Of a stretch of 33,533 nucleotides of DNA, positions 8,988 to 16,463 are shown in pieces; within the stretch, counting starts at the first letter, position 1, and the number at the start of each line of letters is the position of its first letter. A program made the position numbers and the translations under genes. Below the pieces are notes generated by a model. It was not told where the DNA came from and searched no databases. It saw nothing but the letters and a program-made list of their open reading frames with translations. Origin of the DNA: Candidatus Hydrogenedentota bacterium (GTDB lineage: Bacteria > Hydrogenedentota > Hydrogenedentia > Hydrogenedentales > SLHB01); NCBI GenBank assembly GCA_020848835.1, contig JADLHJ010000019.1, positions 1 through 33,533 on the forward strand. Reading direction: 5' to 3'.

Positions 8988-9818
8988 CTAAAATTCGCTG
9001 CGTTGCAGTTCGGTCCGCACCAGCCGAAATCCAACGTGACCGCTTCGGCCATGCGGGACCTGTTTGCTGCGCCGTGCCGAACGGCATTCCGCGGCAGGAT
9101 CGAACCAAGATCCGCCGCGAACCACGTGCGCCTCTCCTGTGGACGGGCCGGTTGGGTCTATGACCCACCCAGAAGAGTAGTTCGAGAACCAGTCACGGCA
9201 TAATTCCGCGACATTGCCTGACATGTCGTGAAGGCCCCACGCATTTGGTTTCTTCTGTCCGACGGGGTTTATGCCGATGGGGTACGCGTTCAAGTCAACG
9301 TTTCCCTCATACCATGCGTAATCGTCAATCTTGGTTTCCGAGGGGTCGTTACCCCAATATAAGCGGGTTGTCGTGCCTGCGCGGCACGCATACTCCCACT
9401 CCGCTTCGGTCGGCAGCCGATAGGTCACGTTCGAGCTCTTGCTGTTCAGTGTATTCAAAAACGCTCGGACCTCTTCCCACGTCCGAGTCACCATGGGGTA
9501 ATCGGGATATTCCAAGAAGGGGTCATCACCCATTACAGACTCCCACACCCATTGGTTCACTTCGTACTTGCTGAGCCAGAACCCTTCAGTCAACGTCACG
9601 ACATGTACAGGGGACTCGTTTTCTTGATGTCCCAACTCACTGTCCAGACTTCCCATCGAGAAATTACCGGGCGGACACCATTGAAACAGGATGCCGTCGA
9701 AGATGCGGGTTTCTCCGGGCACGGGTTCGCCTTCCGGTGGACAACCGGCGAGGATTAACAGACACACTAAACCGGCAACAAGTGATCCTAGCCGACGCCA
9801 CGTGAATACTCGTTGCAT
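8988..9818 (-). CDS. FGE/SUMF1-fold lipoprotein A
   Basis: A 276-residue lipoprotein (lipobox LLILAGC) with a formylglycine-generating-enzyme fold: ILFQWCPPGNFSMGS at the start, YRLPTEAEWEYACRAGT in the middle, WGLHDMSGNVAELCRDW and RGGSW...GFRLVR at the end. Ribosome site GGAGG precedes ATG 9818. In true aerobic FGE two Cys five residues apart bind copper near the C-terminus; here only one is present (AECRSARR). Formylglycine synthesis is therefore unlikely, and no sulfatase gene is in the window. It is the third of three same-strand paralogs and the most divergent. Role unknown; a structural, ligand-binding or EgtB-like function is possible. Confidence 0.85.
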   Translation of the reverse strand: MQRVFTWRRLGSLVAGLVCLLILAGCPPEGEPVPGETRIFDGILFQWCPPGNFSMGSLDSELGHQENESPVHVVTLTEGFWLSKYEVNQWVWESVMGDDPFLEYPDYPMVTRTWEEVRAFLNTLNSKSSNVTYRLPTEAEWEYACRAGTTTRLYWGNDPSETKIDDYAWYEGNVDLNAYPIGINPVGQKKPNAWGLHDMSGNVAELCRDWFSNYSSGWVIDPTGPSTGEAHVVRGGSWFDPAAECRSARRSKQVPHGRSGHVGFRLVRTELQRSEF

Positions 9819-9921
9819 GTGCCTACCTCCATCCGAGCTCGCGCTGACAAAGAATTACATGTCGCAGCACAAAATGTGTCGCGCCACGAGATCAGGCGTC
9901 GCACTCGGCCGACAGTCTGGC

Positions 9922-10710
9922 TTACTCAGCGATCCGGACTATGCGAAACCCACGGCCGCTGTCGCCGCCCTGTTCCTGACTCCTGTCGCGGATAGCGGCG
10001 CGACAAGCCTCCGGATCGTTGAAGAAACCGCCGCCACGCACGACGCGAAACTCCCCGCTATCGGGCCCTTCCGGATTGGTTATGCCTTCTTCGGGGTACT
10101 CGCCGTAAAAGTCCTGGCAGTATTCAGACACGTTGCCGCTCATATCGTGCAGCCCCCAAGCATTGGCGGCTTTCTGGCCGACAGGCTGAATTTCGGAACT
10201 GCTGTTGGCCTCGTACCAAGCATGATCATCTATTTTGGTCTCGTTGGCATCCTCGCCCCAGTAGAACCGCGTGTCGGTACCGGCGCGATACGCATACTCC
10301 CACTGCGCCTCGGTCGGTAGCCTGTACACTTCTGAAGCCTTTGCGGCATTCAAAATAATCAGAAAGTCTTGGACTTCCTCCCAACTCATATTGTCGACGG
10401 GAAGGTCGTCGCTTTCGATAGACGAGGGATTGGAGTCCATGAACTCCCTCCACTGATCTTGTGTAACCTCGAACGTCGAGAGCCAGAAACCTTCGGACAA
10501 GGTGACCGTGTGCTGGGTCTCGTCGTCGTCCCGGCCGACTTCATTCTCAGGGCTGCCCATTTGAAACGTTCCCGCGGGACACCACTGGAACTGGATGCCG
10601 TCAAACGTGCGCGTGTCGCCGGCGCGGGGCGAGCGTGGGGGACATCCGGACAATGCCAGAACGCAAATCGATACGGCCAAACAAGTCAATACGATGCGAA
10701 TGTGATTCAT
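9922..10710 (-). CDS. FGE/SUMF1-fold lipoprotein B
   Basis: A 262-residue lipoprotein (lipobox LALSGC) with the same fold: IQFQWCPAGTFQMGSPENE, YRLPTEAQWEYAYRAGT, WGLHDMSGNVSEYCQDFYG and RGGGFF...GFRIVR. AAGGA lies seven bases before ATG 10710. Only one C-terminal Cys (EACRAAIR) is kept, as in its neighbours. It is close to lipoprotein C at the DNA level (for example the stretch around 10501-10560 against 11361-11420 differs at only a few third positions), so the two arose by a recent tandem duplication. It lies 73 bases after C and 103 before A, in one probable operon. Confidence 0.85.
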   Translation of the reverse strand: MNHIRIVLTCLAVSICVLALSGCPPRSPRAGDTRTFDGIQFQWCPAGTFQMGSPENEVGRDDDETQHTVTLSEGFWLSTFEVTQDQWREFMDSNPSSIESDDLPVDNMSWEEVQDFLIILNAAKASEVYRLPTEAQWEYAYRAGTDTRFYWGEDANETKIDDHAWYEANSSSEIQPVGQKAANAWGLHDMSGNVSEYCQDFYGEYPEEGITNPEGPDSGEFRVVRGGGFFNDPEACRAAIRDRSQEQGGDSGRGFRIVRIAE

Positions 10711-10783
10711 GTTGTTTCCTTCTCAATAAATAGGCGCATCCTGTATATCGCGCGAACGTACTAACGATCCTCCAACAACGGGA

Positions 10784-11572
10784 TCAGTCCTGACTTCGTA
10801 CCAGTCTAAAGCCCACGGTGCCGGTTGCAGAGTTTGGGCCCACCGTTTGGCGTTCCGCAGCGCGACAGAACTTGCGGTCGTTGAAGATACTGCCACCCCG
10901 TATGATCCGAAATTGCCCGGTGTCCGGCCCCTCTGGATCGGTAACGGGATCCTCGGGATATTCGCCGTAGAGGTCTTGGCAGAATTCCCATACGTTGCCG
11001 CTCATGTCGTGCAATCCCCACGCGTTGGGTTCTTTCCCGCCCACCGAATGAGTCGCGGAACCGCTGTTATCGCTGTACCACGCGTGGTCACCGGTCTCTG
11101 TTCCGTCCGTATCGTCGCCCCAATAGAAACGCGTCGCAGTCCCCGCGCGGTACGCATATTCCCATTGCGCCTCGGTCGGAAGGCGATATTGTGCTGTGGC
11201 CTTTCCGTCATTGAGTATGGCCAAGAACTCCTGGGCGTCGTTCCAACTCACGGTCTCTACGGGATGATCGCCGCCTTCGGTGGACGATGGGTTGGAGTCC
11301 ATGAACTCCAACCATTGGTCTTGCGTCACCTCGAACGTGGACAGCCAGAAACCGTCGGACAAGGTGACCGTATGCTGGGTTTCGTCGTCGTCCCGACCGA
11401 CTTCGTTCTCAGGGCTACCCATAGTAAACGCTCCCGCTGGACACCACTGGAACTGGATACCGTCAAACGTGCGCGTGTCACCCGCCCGGAGTGCGCGTGG
11501 CGGACAGCCTACGAGTATGGCGAATGCGACTACACTGACGCTTATGGTGCACAAGCGCTTCGTAATTGACAT
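10784..11572 (-). CDS. FGE/SUMF1-fold lipoprotein C
   Basis: A 262-residue lipoprotein (lipobox AILVGC) with IQFQWCPAGAFTMGSPENE, YRLPTEAQWEYAYRAGT, WGLHDMSGNVWEFCQDLYG and RGGSIF...GFRLVR. It is the first gene of the three-gene cluster; GAGGA lies eight bases before ATG 11572. One Cys (KFCRAAER) remains of the pair needed in FGE. All three share the segment AGDTRTFDG or a close form just after the lipid anchor. Since all lack the same Cys, the loss predates the duplications and suggests selection for a non-oxidase role at the membrane. I see no operator of the kind found at the nxr promoter upstream. Confidence 0.85.
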   Translation of the reverse strand: MSITKRLCTISVSVVAFAILVGCPPRALRAGDTRTFDGIQFQWCPAGAFTMGSPENEVGRDDDETQHTVTLSDGFWLSTFEVTQDQWLEFMDSNPSSTEGGDHPVETVSWNDAQEFLAILNDGKATAQYRLPTEAQWEYAYRAGTATRFYWGDDTDGTETGDHAWYSDNSGSATHSVGGKEPNAWGLHDMSGNVWEFCQDLYGEYPEDPVTDPEGPDTGQFRIIRGGSIFNDRKFCRAAERQTVGPNSATGTVGFRLVRSQD

Positions 11573-11810
11573 AAATTGTTTTCCTCAAATTCGTTGTCAG
11601 GACAAGATGTGCCCCAGACACCGTCCCCGCCTGCAATTGAAATGCGATCTCACGCGCGCGCCTGCGAGACCCAAAGTCGGCACCTGCCCGTTTTACCGAG
11701 CCCTTCGTGATCGCTCGGTGCACCATCGCAGTCAGTGCGAAACCACTACTCACCCGTTTCCAAAACGTTGCTATTGTGCAGGGAAATGTACCCCCGCATG
11801 CGCTCACGCA

Positions 11811-11936
11811 TTACAACAGAGGAGGAAAGAGCCCACCGTCGTTGCACGGTGACCAAGGCCACCACGATGGCAAGAGCGAACAGAGAATGGACTGGAGCGA
11901 AGCTGCGATACTGATAATGAATTCCCAAAAGATCAT
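11811..11936 (-). CDS. Small membrane ORF, possibly frameshifted
   Basis: A 41-residue ORF from ATG 11936 to TAA 11811, with a strong ribosome site (CGAGGAG, six bases before the ATG) and its own promoter/operator. The protein begins MIFWEFIISIAASLQSILC, a hydrophobic membrane-type start, but ends in a Trp/Pro-rich run. A second frame (11746-11928) encodes LFALAIVVALVTVQRRW, a good membrane helix with basic flank, and stays open to TAG 11746. A single-base shift near 11895-11925 would join them into a roughly 64-residue single-pass protein. The leader AACACGGGG...TCGAGG resembles that of nxrC at the same distance from the start. Either a true micro-protein, a frameshifted gene, or a sequencing error. 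Confidence 0.45.
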   Translation of the reverse strand: MIFWEFIISIAASLQSILCSLLPSWWPWSPCNDGGLFPPLL

Positions 11937-12446
11937 GACAGTCTCCTCGAATCTCCCCGTGTTATGCCGTGTTGCAGCCTTACAAACGTCGTATCCGCCA
12001 GTCGCGTACAGCCATATAGCGGAATTTATTATCCACTATTAACGTCTATTGCTTTGCCTTTGTCAAGAGGGTAGTGGACCGCCAAGTCGTGTTATGCCGC
12101 TTTAGTTGTGGCAGTTTGTGACCTTACGCGAATCGAGCACGATGGGCGTTGTTCAACGCTCTCTTCGCCACACAACTGATTCTTGCCCCTGTTGTCTTGT
12201 CAAATTGCGGAGTATTTTGTACAGTAATTGCGGATACGGGCCGCGCCGAGCCGCGTCTCGATGTCTTGCTAGGCATTCTTGTATCGGGAGCAACAATTCT
12301 GGTGCGTGAGCACGGCCGCGAGGCGGACATACGCTGGCAACCCCATCGACCATTGGTTCGCGGATCAACGGCGAGACCTGCTCGGTTCGCCGGGAATCCC
12401 GTGCCGCCTGTTCGCGAGTCATGCCCGCAGACACGCCGAGTTCGCT
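11937..12446. other. Intergenic region between small membrane ORF and GMC operon
   Basis: It contains the promoter/operator of the small membrane ORF (12020-12066) and, upstream of that -35 box, an extra half-site GTAGTGGA (12071-12078). Beyond about 12080 toward the GMC operon I see no convincing gene; several overlapping open frames have no ribosome site and no recognisable protein. The promoter of the GMC operon must lie here but was not identified. Confidence 0.5.
12020..12066 (-). promoter_or_regulatory. Promoter with Rrf2-type operator for small membrane ORF
   Basis: Reading on the minus strand: -35 TTGACA (12061-12066), 17-base spacer, -10 GTTAAT (12038-12043), then TGGATAATAAATTCCGCTAT (12016-12035). 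The core is TGGA-N8-TCCG with the CTAT extension, starting 25 bases after the -35 box. On the plus strand the outer arms ATAG...CTAT make it an almost complete palindrome. The ATG at 11936 is about 90 bases downstream. Confidence 0.65.
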
Positions 12447-13022
12447 GTGGGCAGTATTGACGACAGGCAGAAGGTCTCCAAAGACATAGCTGCGCCTTTT
12501 CGATTTCTGTCGCGGAGGAGATTCCTGAAGCTCGGCGTCTCCTTCGTAGGAATTGCGGCGGGTAGCGTTGGCGGATTGCTTGCACTGCGCGGGCAAGCGC
12601 CGACCGTATCAGGGCTGTCCATTCTGACCGCGCACGAATACCGCACGTTGCAAGGTATCGCACGCGCACACTTGCCACGGGGTGGCGCATTCGAGATGGG
12701 CGCCGGCGACTTCGATTTGGCCCGCTCGTTTGATCGGTTCCTATTGGGCGAGACTGCCGAGAACGTCCGCGGTCTCAAGTTAGCCCTTGCGCTTGTCGAA
12801 TACGGCCCGTTGATCTATGAGAGGCGGCTCAAGACGTTCTCGAACCTGTCGGAATCGGGCCGAGAGCGCCACTGGGAATCGTGGGTCTACAGTGGCGCAA
12901 TCGTTCGTCGGCAGGTCGCAGCGGCATTCCGCAAGTTTCTCTCCATGACGTTTTACGATAACGAAGCGGTCTGGAAAGAGATTGGCTATGGGGGACCGGC
13001 GTTTAAGGGTCCGGTGTCGTGA
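12447..13022 (+). CDS. Gluconate 2-dehydrogenase subunit 3-like Tat protein
   Basis: Small partner of the GMC oxidoreductase that follows, overlapping it by four bases (GTGA). The best start I can find is GTG 12447, giving 191 residues and placing a twin-arginine signal LSRRRFLKLGVSFVG about 20 residues in; the ribosome site is weak, and an ATG at 12279 in the same frame would leave an implausibly long leader. The mature part has LTAHEYRTLQGIARAHLP and ends with FYDNEAVWKEIGYGGP, both typical of the gluconate 2-dehydrogenase subunit 3 family (PF13618). Such proteins are co-exported with, or help fold, a flavoprotein dehydrogenase that itself lacks a signal, which fits the next gene. Confidence 0.75.
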   Translation: MGSIDDRQKVSKDIAAPFRFLSRRRFLKLGVSFVGIAAGSVGGLLALRGQAPTVSGLSILTAHEYRTLQGIARAHLPRGGAFEMGAGDFDLARSFDRFLLGETAENVRGLKLALALVEYGPLIYERRLKTFSNLSESGRERHWESWVYSGAIVRRQVAAAFRKFLSMTFYDNEAVWKEIGYGGPAFKGPVS

Positions 13023-14551
13023 GCAGCCAGATTCACGATTGCTCCGCGCGTGTCCCGCCCGAGACGCTGACCGCCAAGATATGCATCGTGGGCTCGGGGT
13101 GCGGCGGCGCCACAGCGGCTTGGCGCCTGGCCGAAGCCGGCCACGATGTCGTAGTCCTCGAAGAGGGCGGCGACTTCGCGGGGCGGCAACTCACGCAACG
13201 CGAGTCCGCGATGTACGACCGCCTGTACATGGATCGCGGAGCGCGCACGACCGAAGACATGGCGATCGCGATCTTACAGGGGCGCGTACTCGGGGGAGGT
13301 GGCGTCATCAATGCGTGCGATGTCGTTCCCCCGCCGGACGGCGTATTCGAACATTGGCGGTCAAAGTTCGGGTTGAGCGATTTTGAACCCGCCCGCATGA
13401 AGCCGTACGTTGAACGTGCCTTGCAAGACTTGAGCGCGAACGCGATTCTCGAACATCAGGTGAATCGCGCGAACCTCGCGTTGCAGCGCGGTGCACAGGC
13501 GCTTGGATACCGCGGCGCTCCGATGATGCATAACCGCGTGGGCTGCGCCGGTCTTGGTACATGTCTAATCGGATGCCCAATCGACGCAAAGCGAAATCCG
13601 CGCTTCGTCGCGATCCCGCGTGCGCTCGAATATGGGGCGCGGTTCTTAACGCGGGCGCGTGCGGTGAAAATTGAGAACGCCACCAGTGTGACGAAACGGG
13701 TCATTGTCCAAACGCTGGATCCGAACGGTTACCACGAAGCCGCCGGGTTCGAAGTGCGGGCCGATTATGTCATTCTCGCCGCCAATGCCATTGCGTCATG
13801 TCAACTGCTGCTGCGATCGGGTATCGGCAATCCGCTAGTTGGCAGACACGTTTCGCTCCAGCCCCAATTGCCGCTCACCGCGTTTTTCGAGGAACCCCTA
13901 GATGCATTCTACGGCATTCCGCAGTCATACGCCGTTACCGAGTTTGAAGACGAAGCCAATGTCGAGCACGGTCTCTGGGGTTTCCGAATCGAGGGGATCA
14001 TGGGCACTCCCGGCATTGTCTCCGGAACCGGTATGCACACGGGCGCGCGCGCCAAGGAAGTTATGGCGCGGTACCGAAATATGGCGGCCGCGTTGTTGCT
14101 GGCGCCGGACGATGCCGACGGCACGGTTCACGTTTCGAGAGCCGGCCGGCCCTTAATTCGCTACACGCACAAGGAAAATCACAAGGCGCGTCTGCGCCAA
14201 GCCATTCGGGAAGCAGCCCGCATCTACCTGGCGGCCGGCGCGAAGTCGGTCGAGGCTTCCGCCCTTCCCAGCATCTCGATTGCGTCCGAATCGCAACTGA
14301 CCGAAGTGGATGCGATTGACTTTGCACCTGCGACGGCCGCACTTCTTTCGGCCCACCAGCAGGGCGGGGTCCGGTTTGGCACATCGCCAAAGCTCGGTGC
14401 CTCCAATCCGGATGGGAACGTATACGAGACTAATCATGTGTACGTTTTTGATTCGTCCGGATTTCCGTCGAGTGCATCCAGCCACACGATGACGCCAATC
14501 ATCACTGTATCGCATTGCCTTAGCGAGCGGTTGTTGGCGCGTATCGCGTAA
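13019..14551 (+). CDS. GMC family FAD-dependent oxidoreductase
   Basis: A 510-residue flavoprotein starting at GTG 13019, coupled to the preceding stop. The FAD-binding beta-alpha-beta fold is visible at residues 21-50 (ICIVGSGCGGATAAWRLAEA, then VVVLEEGG), followed by RVLGGGGVINACD. A Cys motif C-x5-C-x3-C occurs in VGCAGLGTCLIGCPIDAK (near residue 180), common in the cholesterol-oxidase/long-chain alcohol branch. The C-terminal active-site region reads HQQGGVRFGTSP and VFDSSGFPSSASSHTMTP; the usual NP near the end is SH. It lacks a signal and likely leaves with the Tat partner. GMC enzymes oxidise alcohols or sugars and feed electrons to cytochromes; substrate unknown. Confidence 0.85.
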   Translation: MSSQIHDCSARVPPETLTAKICIVGSGCGGATAAWRLAEAGHDVVVLEEGGDFAGRQLTQRESAMYDRLYMDRGARTTEDMAIAILQGRVLGGGGVINACDVVPPPDGVFEHWRSKFGLSDFEPARMKPYVERALQDLSANAILEHQVNRANLALQRGAQALGYRGAPMMHNRVGCAGLGTCLIGCPIDAKRNPRFVAIPRALEYGARFLTRARAVKIENATSVTKRVIVQTLDPNGYHEAAGFEVRADYVILAANAIASCQLLLRSGIGNPLVGRHVSLQPQLPLTAFFEEPLDAFYGIPQSYAVTEFEDEANVEHGLWGFRIEGIMGTPGIVSGTGMHTGARAKEVMARYRNMAAALLLAPDDADGTVHVSRAGRPLIRYTHKENHKARLRQAIREAARIYLAAGAKSVEASALPSISIASESQLTEVDAIDFAPATAALLSAHQQGGVRFGTSPKLGASNPDGNVYETNHVYVFDSSGFPSSASSHTMTPIITVSHCLSERLLARIA

Positions 14552-14793
14552 GCGAGCGGCGCAGGGCGATGCCGTGCGGAAGGGCATGGAAGGCGTTTCG
14601 CGCAGTTGCATCGCAGGCGAATTGGCTTTCGGCTCGGTGGCGTTACGACGAGGGACTTCTCTCAGACGGCCACGTTGACTGTCCTTTGCTTAGGCGCAAT
14701 AATTCGCTAAACGCGATCGGCTGCCGTCGAGTGCATCTCTGTACTCCAAAACCGTGAGTGAGCAGCCGCCGGCAAGCCGCGGGGGAGGCAGTC

Positions 14794-15288
14794 ATGTTCA
14801 AGTTGTATTCGAAGGGGTGCCAGCACGCCTTGTGGGCACTATCCTACGCGCATATCGAACGCGACGGAGCGCGCTTTCAACCCAAGGACGTGTGTCGCCG
14901 CACCGGGATTCCAGAACCATTCACACGAAAGATTCTGCAGTCGTTGGTACAAGGCGGATTTCTCAACGCACACCGCGGACCCGGCGGTGGCTACTCCCTC
15001 GCAAGAACCGCCGAAGAAATCTCATTGCTTGATGTAATCAAGGCTGTCGAAGGTAAGGATACCTTCGACAATTGTGTTATGGGGCTCCCCGAGTGCGGGG
15101 GCAAAAATCCTTGTCCGATCCACCTGATGTGGGCAGAGGCGAAAACTAAACTACTTAGAGATCTCGATGCGAAGTCACTCGCCGACATTGCGGTCGTCGC
15201 GCTCAAACAGCGATCCGTCCGTAGCTCACGAGATGGTCGAAACCGCACGCATTCAAAGCGAACCGTATCGCGCCAGCGCAAGACGTGA
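14794..15288 (+). CDS. Rrf2-family iron-sulfur transcription regulator 1 (NsrR/IscR type)
   Basis: A 164-residue regulator; start ATG 14794 has GGGGGAGG a few bases before it, better than the earlier in-frame start. The winged helix is at residues 25-75: VCRRTGIPEPFTRKILQSLV, then AHRGPGGGYSLAR. The cluster motif is C-x6-C-x5-C (CVMGLPECGGKNPCPIH), as in NsrR and IscR, which sense nitric oxide or cluster status. The DNA-reading segment PEPFTRK is identical in regulator 2, so both should bind the same site. It follows the GMC gene by 242 bases and faces the dgc-ric-ctaA-cupredoxin operon tail to tail. It has a basic tail (HSKRTVSRQRKT). Function as NO or redox sensor is inferred from family. 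Confidence 0.88.
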   Translation: MFKLYSKGCQHALWALSYAHIERDGARFQPKDVCRRTGIPEPFTRKILQSLVQGGFLNAHRGPGGGYSLARTAEEISLLDVIKAVEGKDTFDNCVMGLPECGGKNPCPIHLMWAEAKTKLLRDLDAKSLADIAVVALKQRSVRSSRDGRNRTHSKRTVSRQRKT

Positions 15289-15327
15289 TGGTGGATAGGC
15301 GAGTTACGATTCGGGCAAGATATCGGA

Positions 15328-15696
15328 TCAAGGATGAGTTACCGTCGCCATTACTCGTTCGACTAGTTCGTCCATGTTTATCCAACCCTGTATCGGTTCG
15401 TTCTTCTTGAACCCGAAATCGGCCAGTCGGATGTGACGTGTGGATCGCTGATCGGCTTTAAAGAACGCGCCCTCGGCACAATCGATCGGACAACCGTCTA
15501 TGAGCCAAACATCCCGGTCCTTTAGCTTTCTGAGAAACGATGGCTTGCCCGCGGCTATTCCTGCAAGGCATGACATTTCTGCAATGCCCCGCCTGTCGAG
15601 TTCACGGGCAAGGTCGTACGCAAGACGGCCGACATCCGAGCACCCGGCACAGGCGTAGACAAGCGGTTTCACCTTATTGTCCGAGGAGACCGTCAT
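15328..15696 (-). CDS. DGC-domain putative zinc-binding protein
   Basis: A 122-residue protein whose ATG overlaps the stop of the ric-like gene (ATGA), so it is translated with it. VYACAGCSDVGRLAYDLAREL at the start and VWLIDGCPIDCA in the middle are the hallmarks of the DGC family (PF08859), named for its Asp-Gly-Cys motif and predicted to bind zinc or another metal through conserved Cys. No signal peptide; cytoplasmic. Members are often found next to metal-handling and anaerobic-respiration genes, but the biochemical role is unknown. Its place right after a di-iron repair protein suggests a helper in iron-sulfur or metal repair. Confidence 0.8.
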   Translation of the reverse strand: MTVSSDNKVKPLVYACAGCSDVGRLAYDLARELDRRGIAEMSCLAGIAAGKPSFLRKLKDRDVWLIDGCPIDCAEGAFFKADQRSTRHIRLADFGFKKNEPIQGWINMDELVERVMATVTHP

Positions 15697-16406
15697 CGGA
15701 GCCTCCGATCTTCAAGCTCGATAGCGCGCGGAAACAGGATGTTATTTTCCTTGTGAATATGCATATGCAGATCGGTTTCTACTCGCGATAACGTATCCAA
15801 CAGCACACGATAAGTGTTACAGGCCCAATCCGGCGGGACATGTCCCTCGGTCAATTCGCGCAGTGCCGCCAATGCACCACCTGTATGGTCGTGCTCGTGT
15901 TCCATCTGCCGTATCGGATTACGAATCGTGCCGCAATAATGCCCAGTCCCGCCGTGGCCCGATTCGAGTAGTCCTATCATGGGGAACAGTATTTGTTCCT
16001 CTTTCATCATATGACCGTGTAGTTCGTTTGCCAAGGTCATTACGACTTGGTGCACCTCGAACAGGCGGGGATCCTCACCTCCATGAACTGTTGCAACCTT
16101 ATTGGCTGTGGCTTCCAAGCGCGGGAGTTCGGATTTTAGGTACCCATGATGAGTCAGCACAATGTGTTCCGAGAGTTCAGTCAACGACATATGGGCCGCG
16201 CCAAACCCATCCACGGAAGGTGGCTGTGAGCGGGTCACGTTCAGTCGTTCCACGACTGCTACCGGGTCGACCCCTTTTCGTGCACACGCCTGTTCTAGCG
16301 AAAATTTTCCACCACAACAGAAGTCGATACCGAGCTCTTCGAATATCCGAGAGAGTGACGGGCATGCGGCAACAATCCCGCCAACCGTATCCTGCAATGT
16401 GAACAC
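15693..16406 (-). CDS. ric: RIC-type di-iron protein for repair of iron-sulfur clusters (YtfE/ScdA/DnrN)
   Basis: A 237-residue protein from GTG 16406 (AAGGTAGG upstream; ten more in-frame codons to 16436 are possible). An N-terminal ScdA domain has TVGGIVAACPSLSRIFEELGIDFCCGGK with the typical CCGG. A hemerythrin-like four-helix domain follows, with candidate di-iron ligands in HIVLTHHGYL, HGHMMKEEQILFP, MEHEHDHTG and HMHIHKENNILFP, the pattern of the whole family. RIC proteins restore clusters damaged by nitric oxide or peroxide and are classic members of NsrR regulons. Here the gene sits between ctaA and dgc in an operon with a putative Rrf2 operator and within 1.2 kb of an Rrf2 gene, which matches that expectation well. 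Confidence 0.92.
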   Translation of the reverse strand: MFTLQDTVGGIVAACPSLSRIFEELGIDFCCGGKFSLEQACARKGVDPVAVVERLNVTRSQPPSVDGFGAAHMSLTELSEHIVLTHHGYLKSELPRLEATANKVATVHGGEDPRLFEVHQVVMTLANELHGHMMKEEQILFPMIGLLESGHGGTGHYCGTIRNPIRQMEHEHDHTGGALAALRELTEGHVPPDWACNTYRVLLDTLSRVETDLHMHIHKENNILFPRAIELEDRRLR

Positions 16407-16463
16407 TTCTTTGCCTACCTTATTGCACCAAATCACGTCGCGTCATGGCCGCTACTACGGTCA

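Noticed and set aside
8988..11572. Sulfatase maturation locus
   Set aside because: FGE-fold genes suggested it, but one catalytic Cys is missing in each and no sulfatase (C/S-x-P-x-R) gene is present in the window.
12071..12090. A fifth full operator (TGGA-N8-TCGT)
   Set aside because: The second arm does not match and the spacer is GC-rich, unlike the AT-rich spacers of the four accepted sites; kept only as a half-site.
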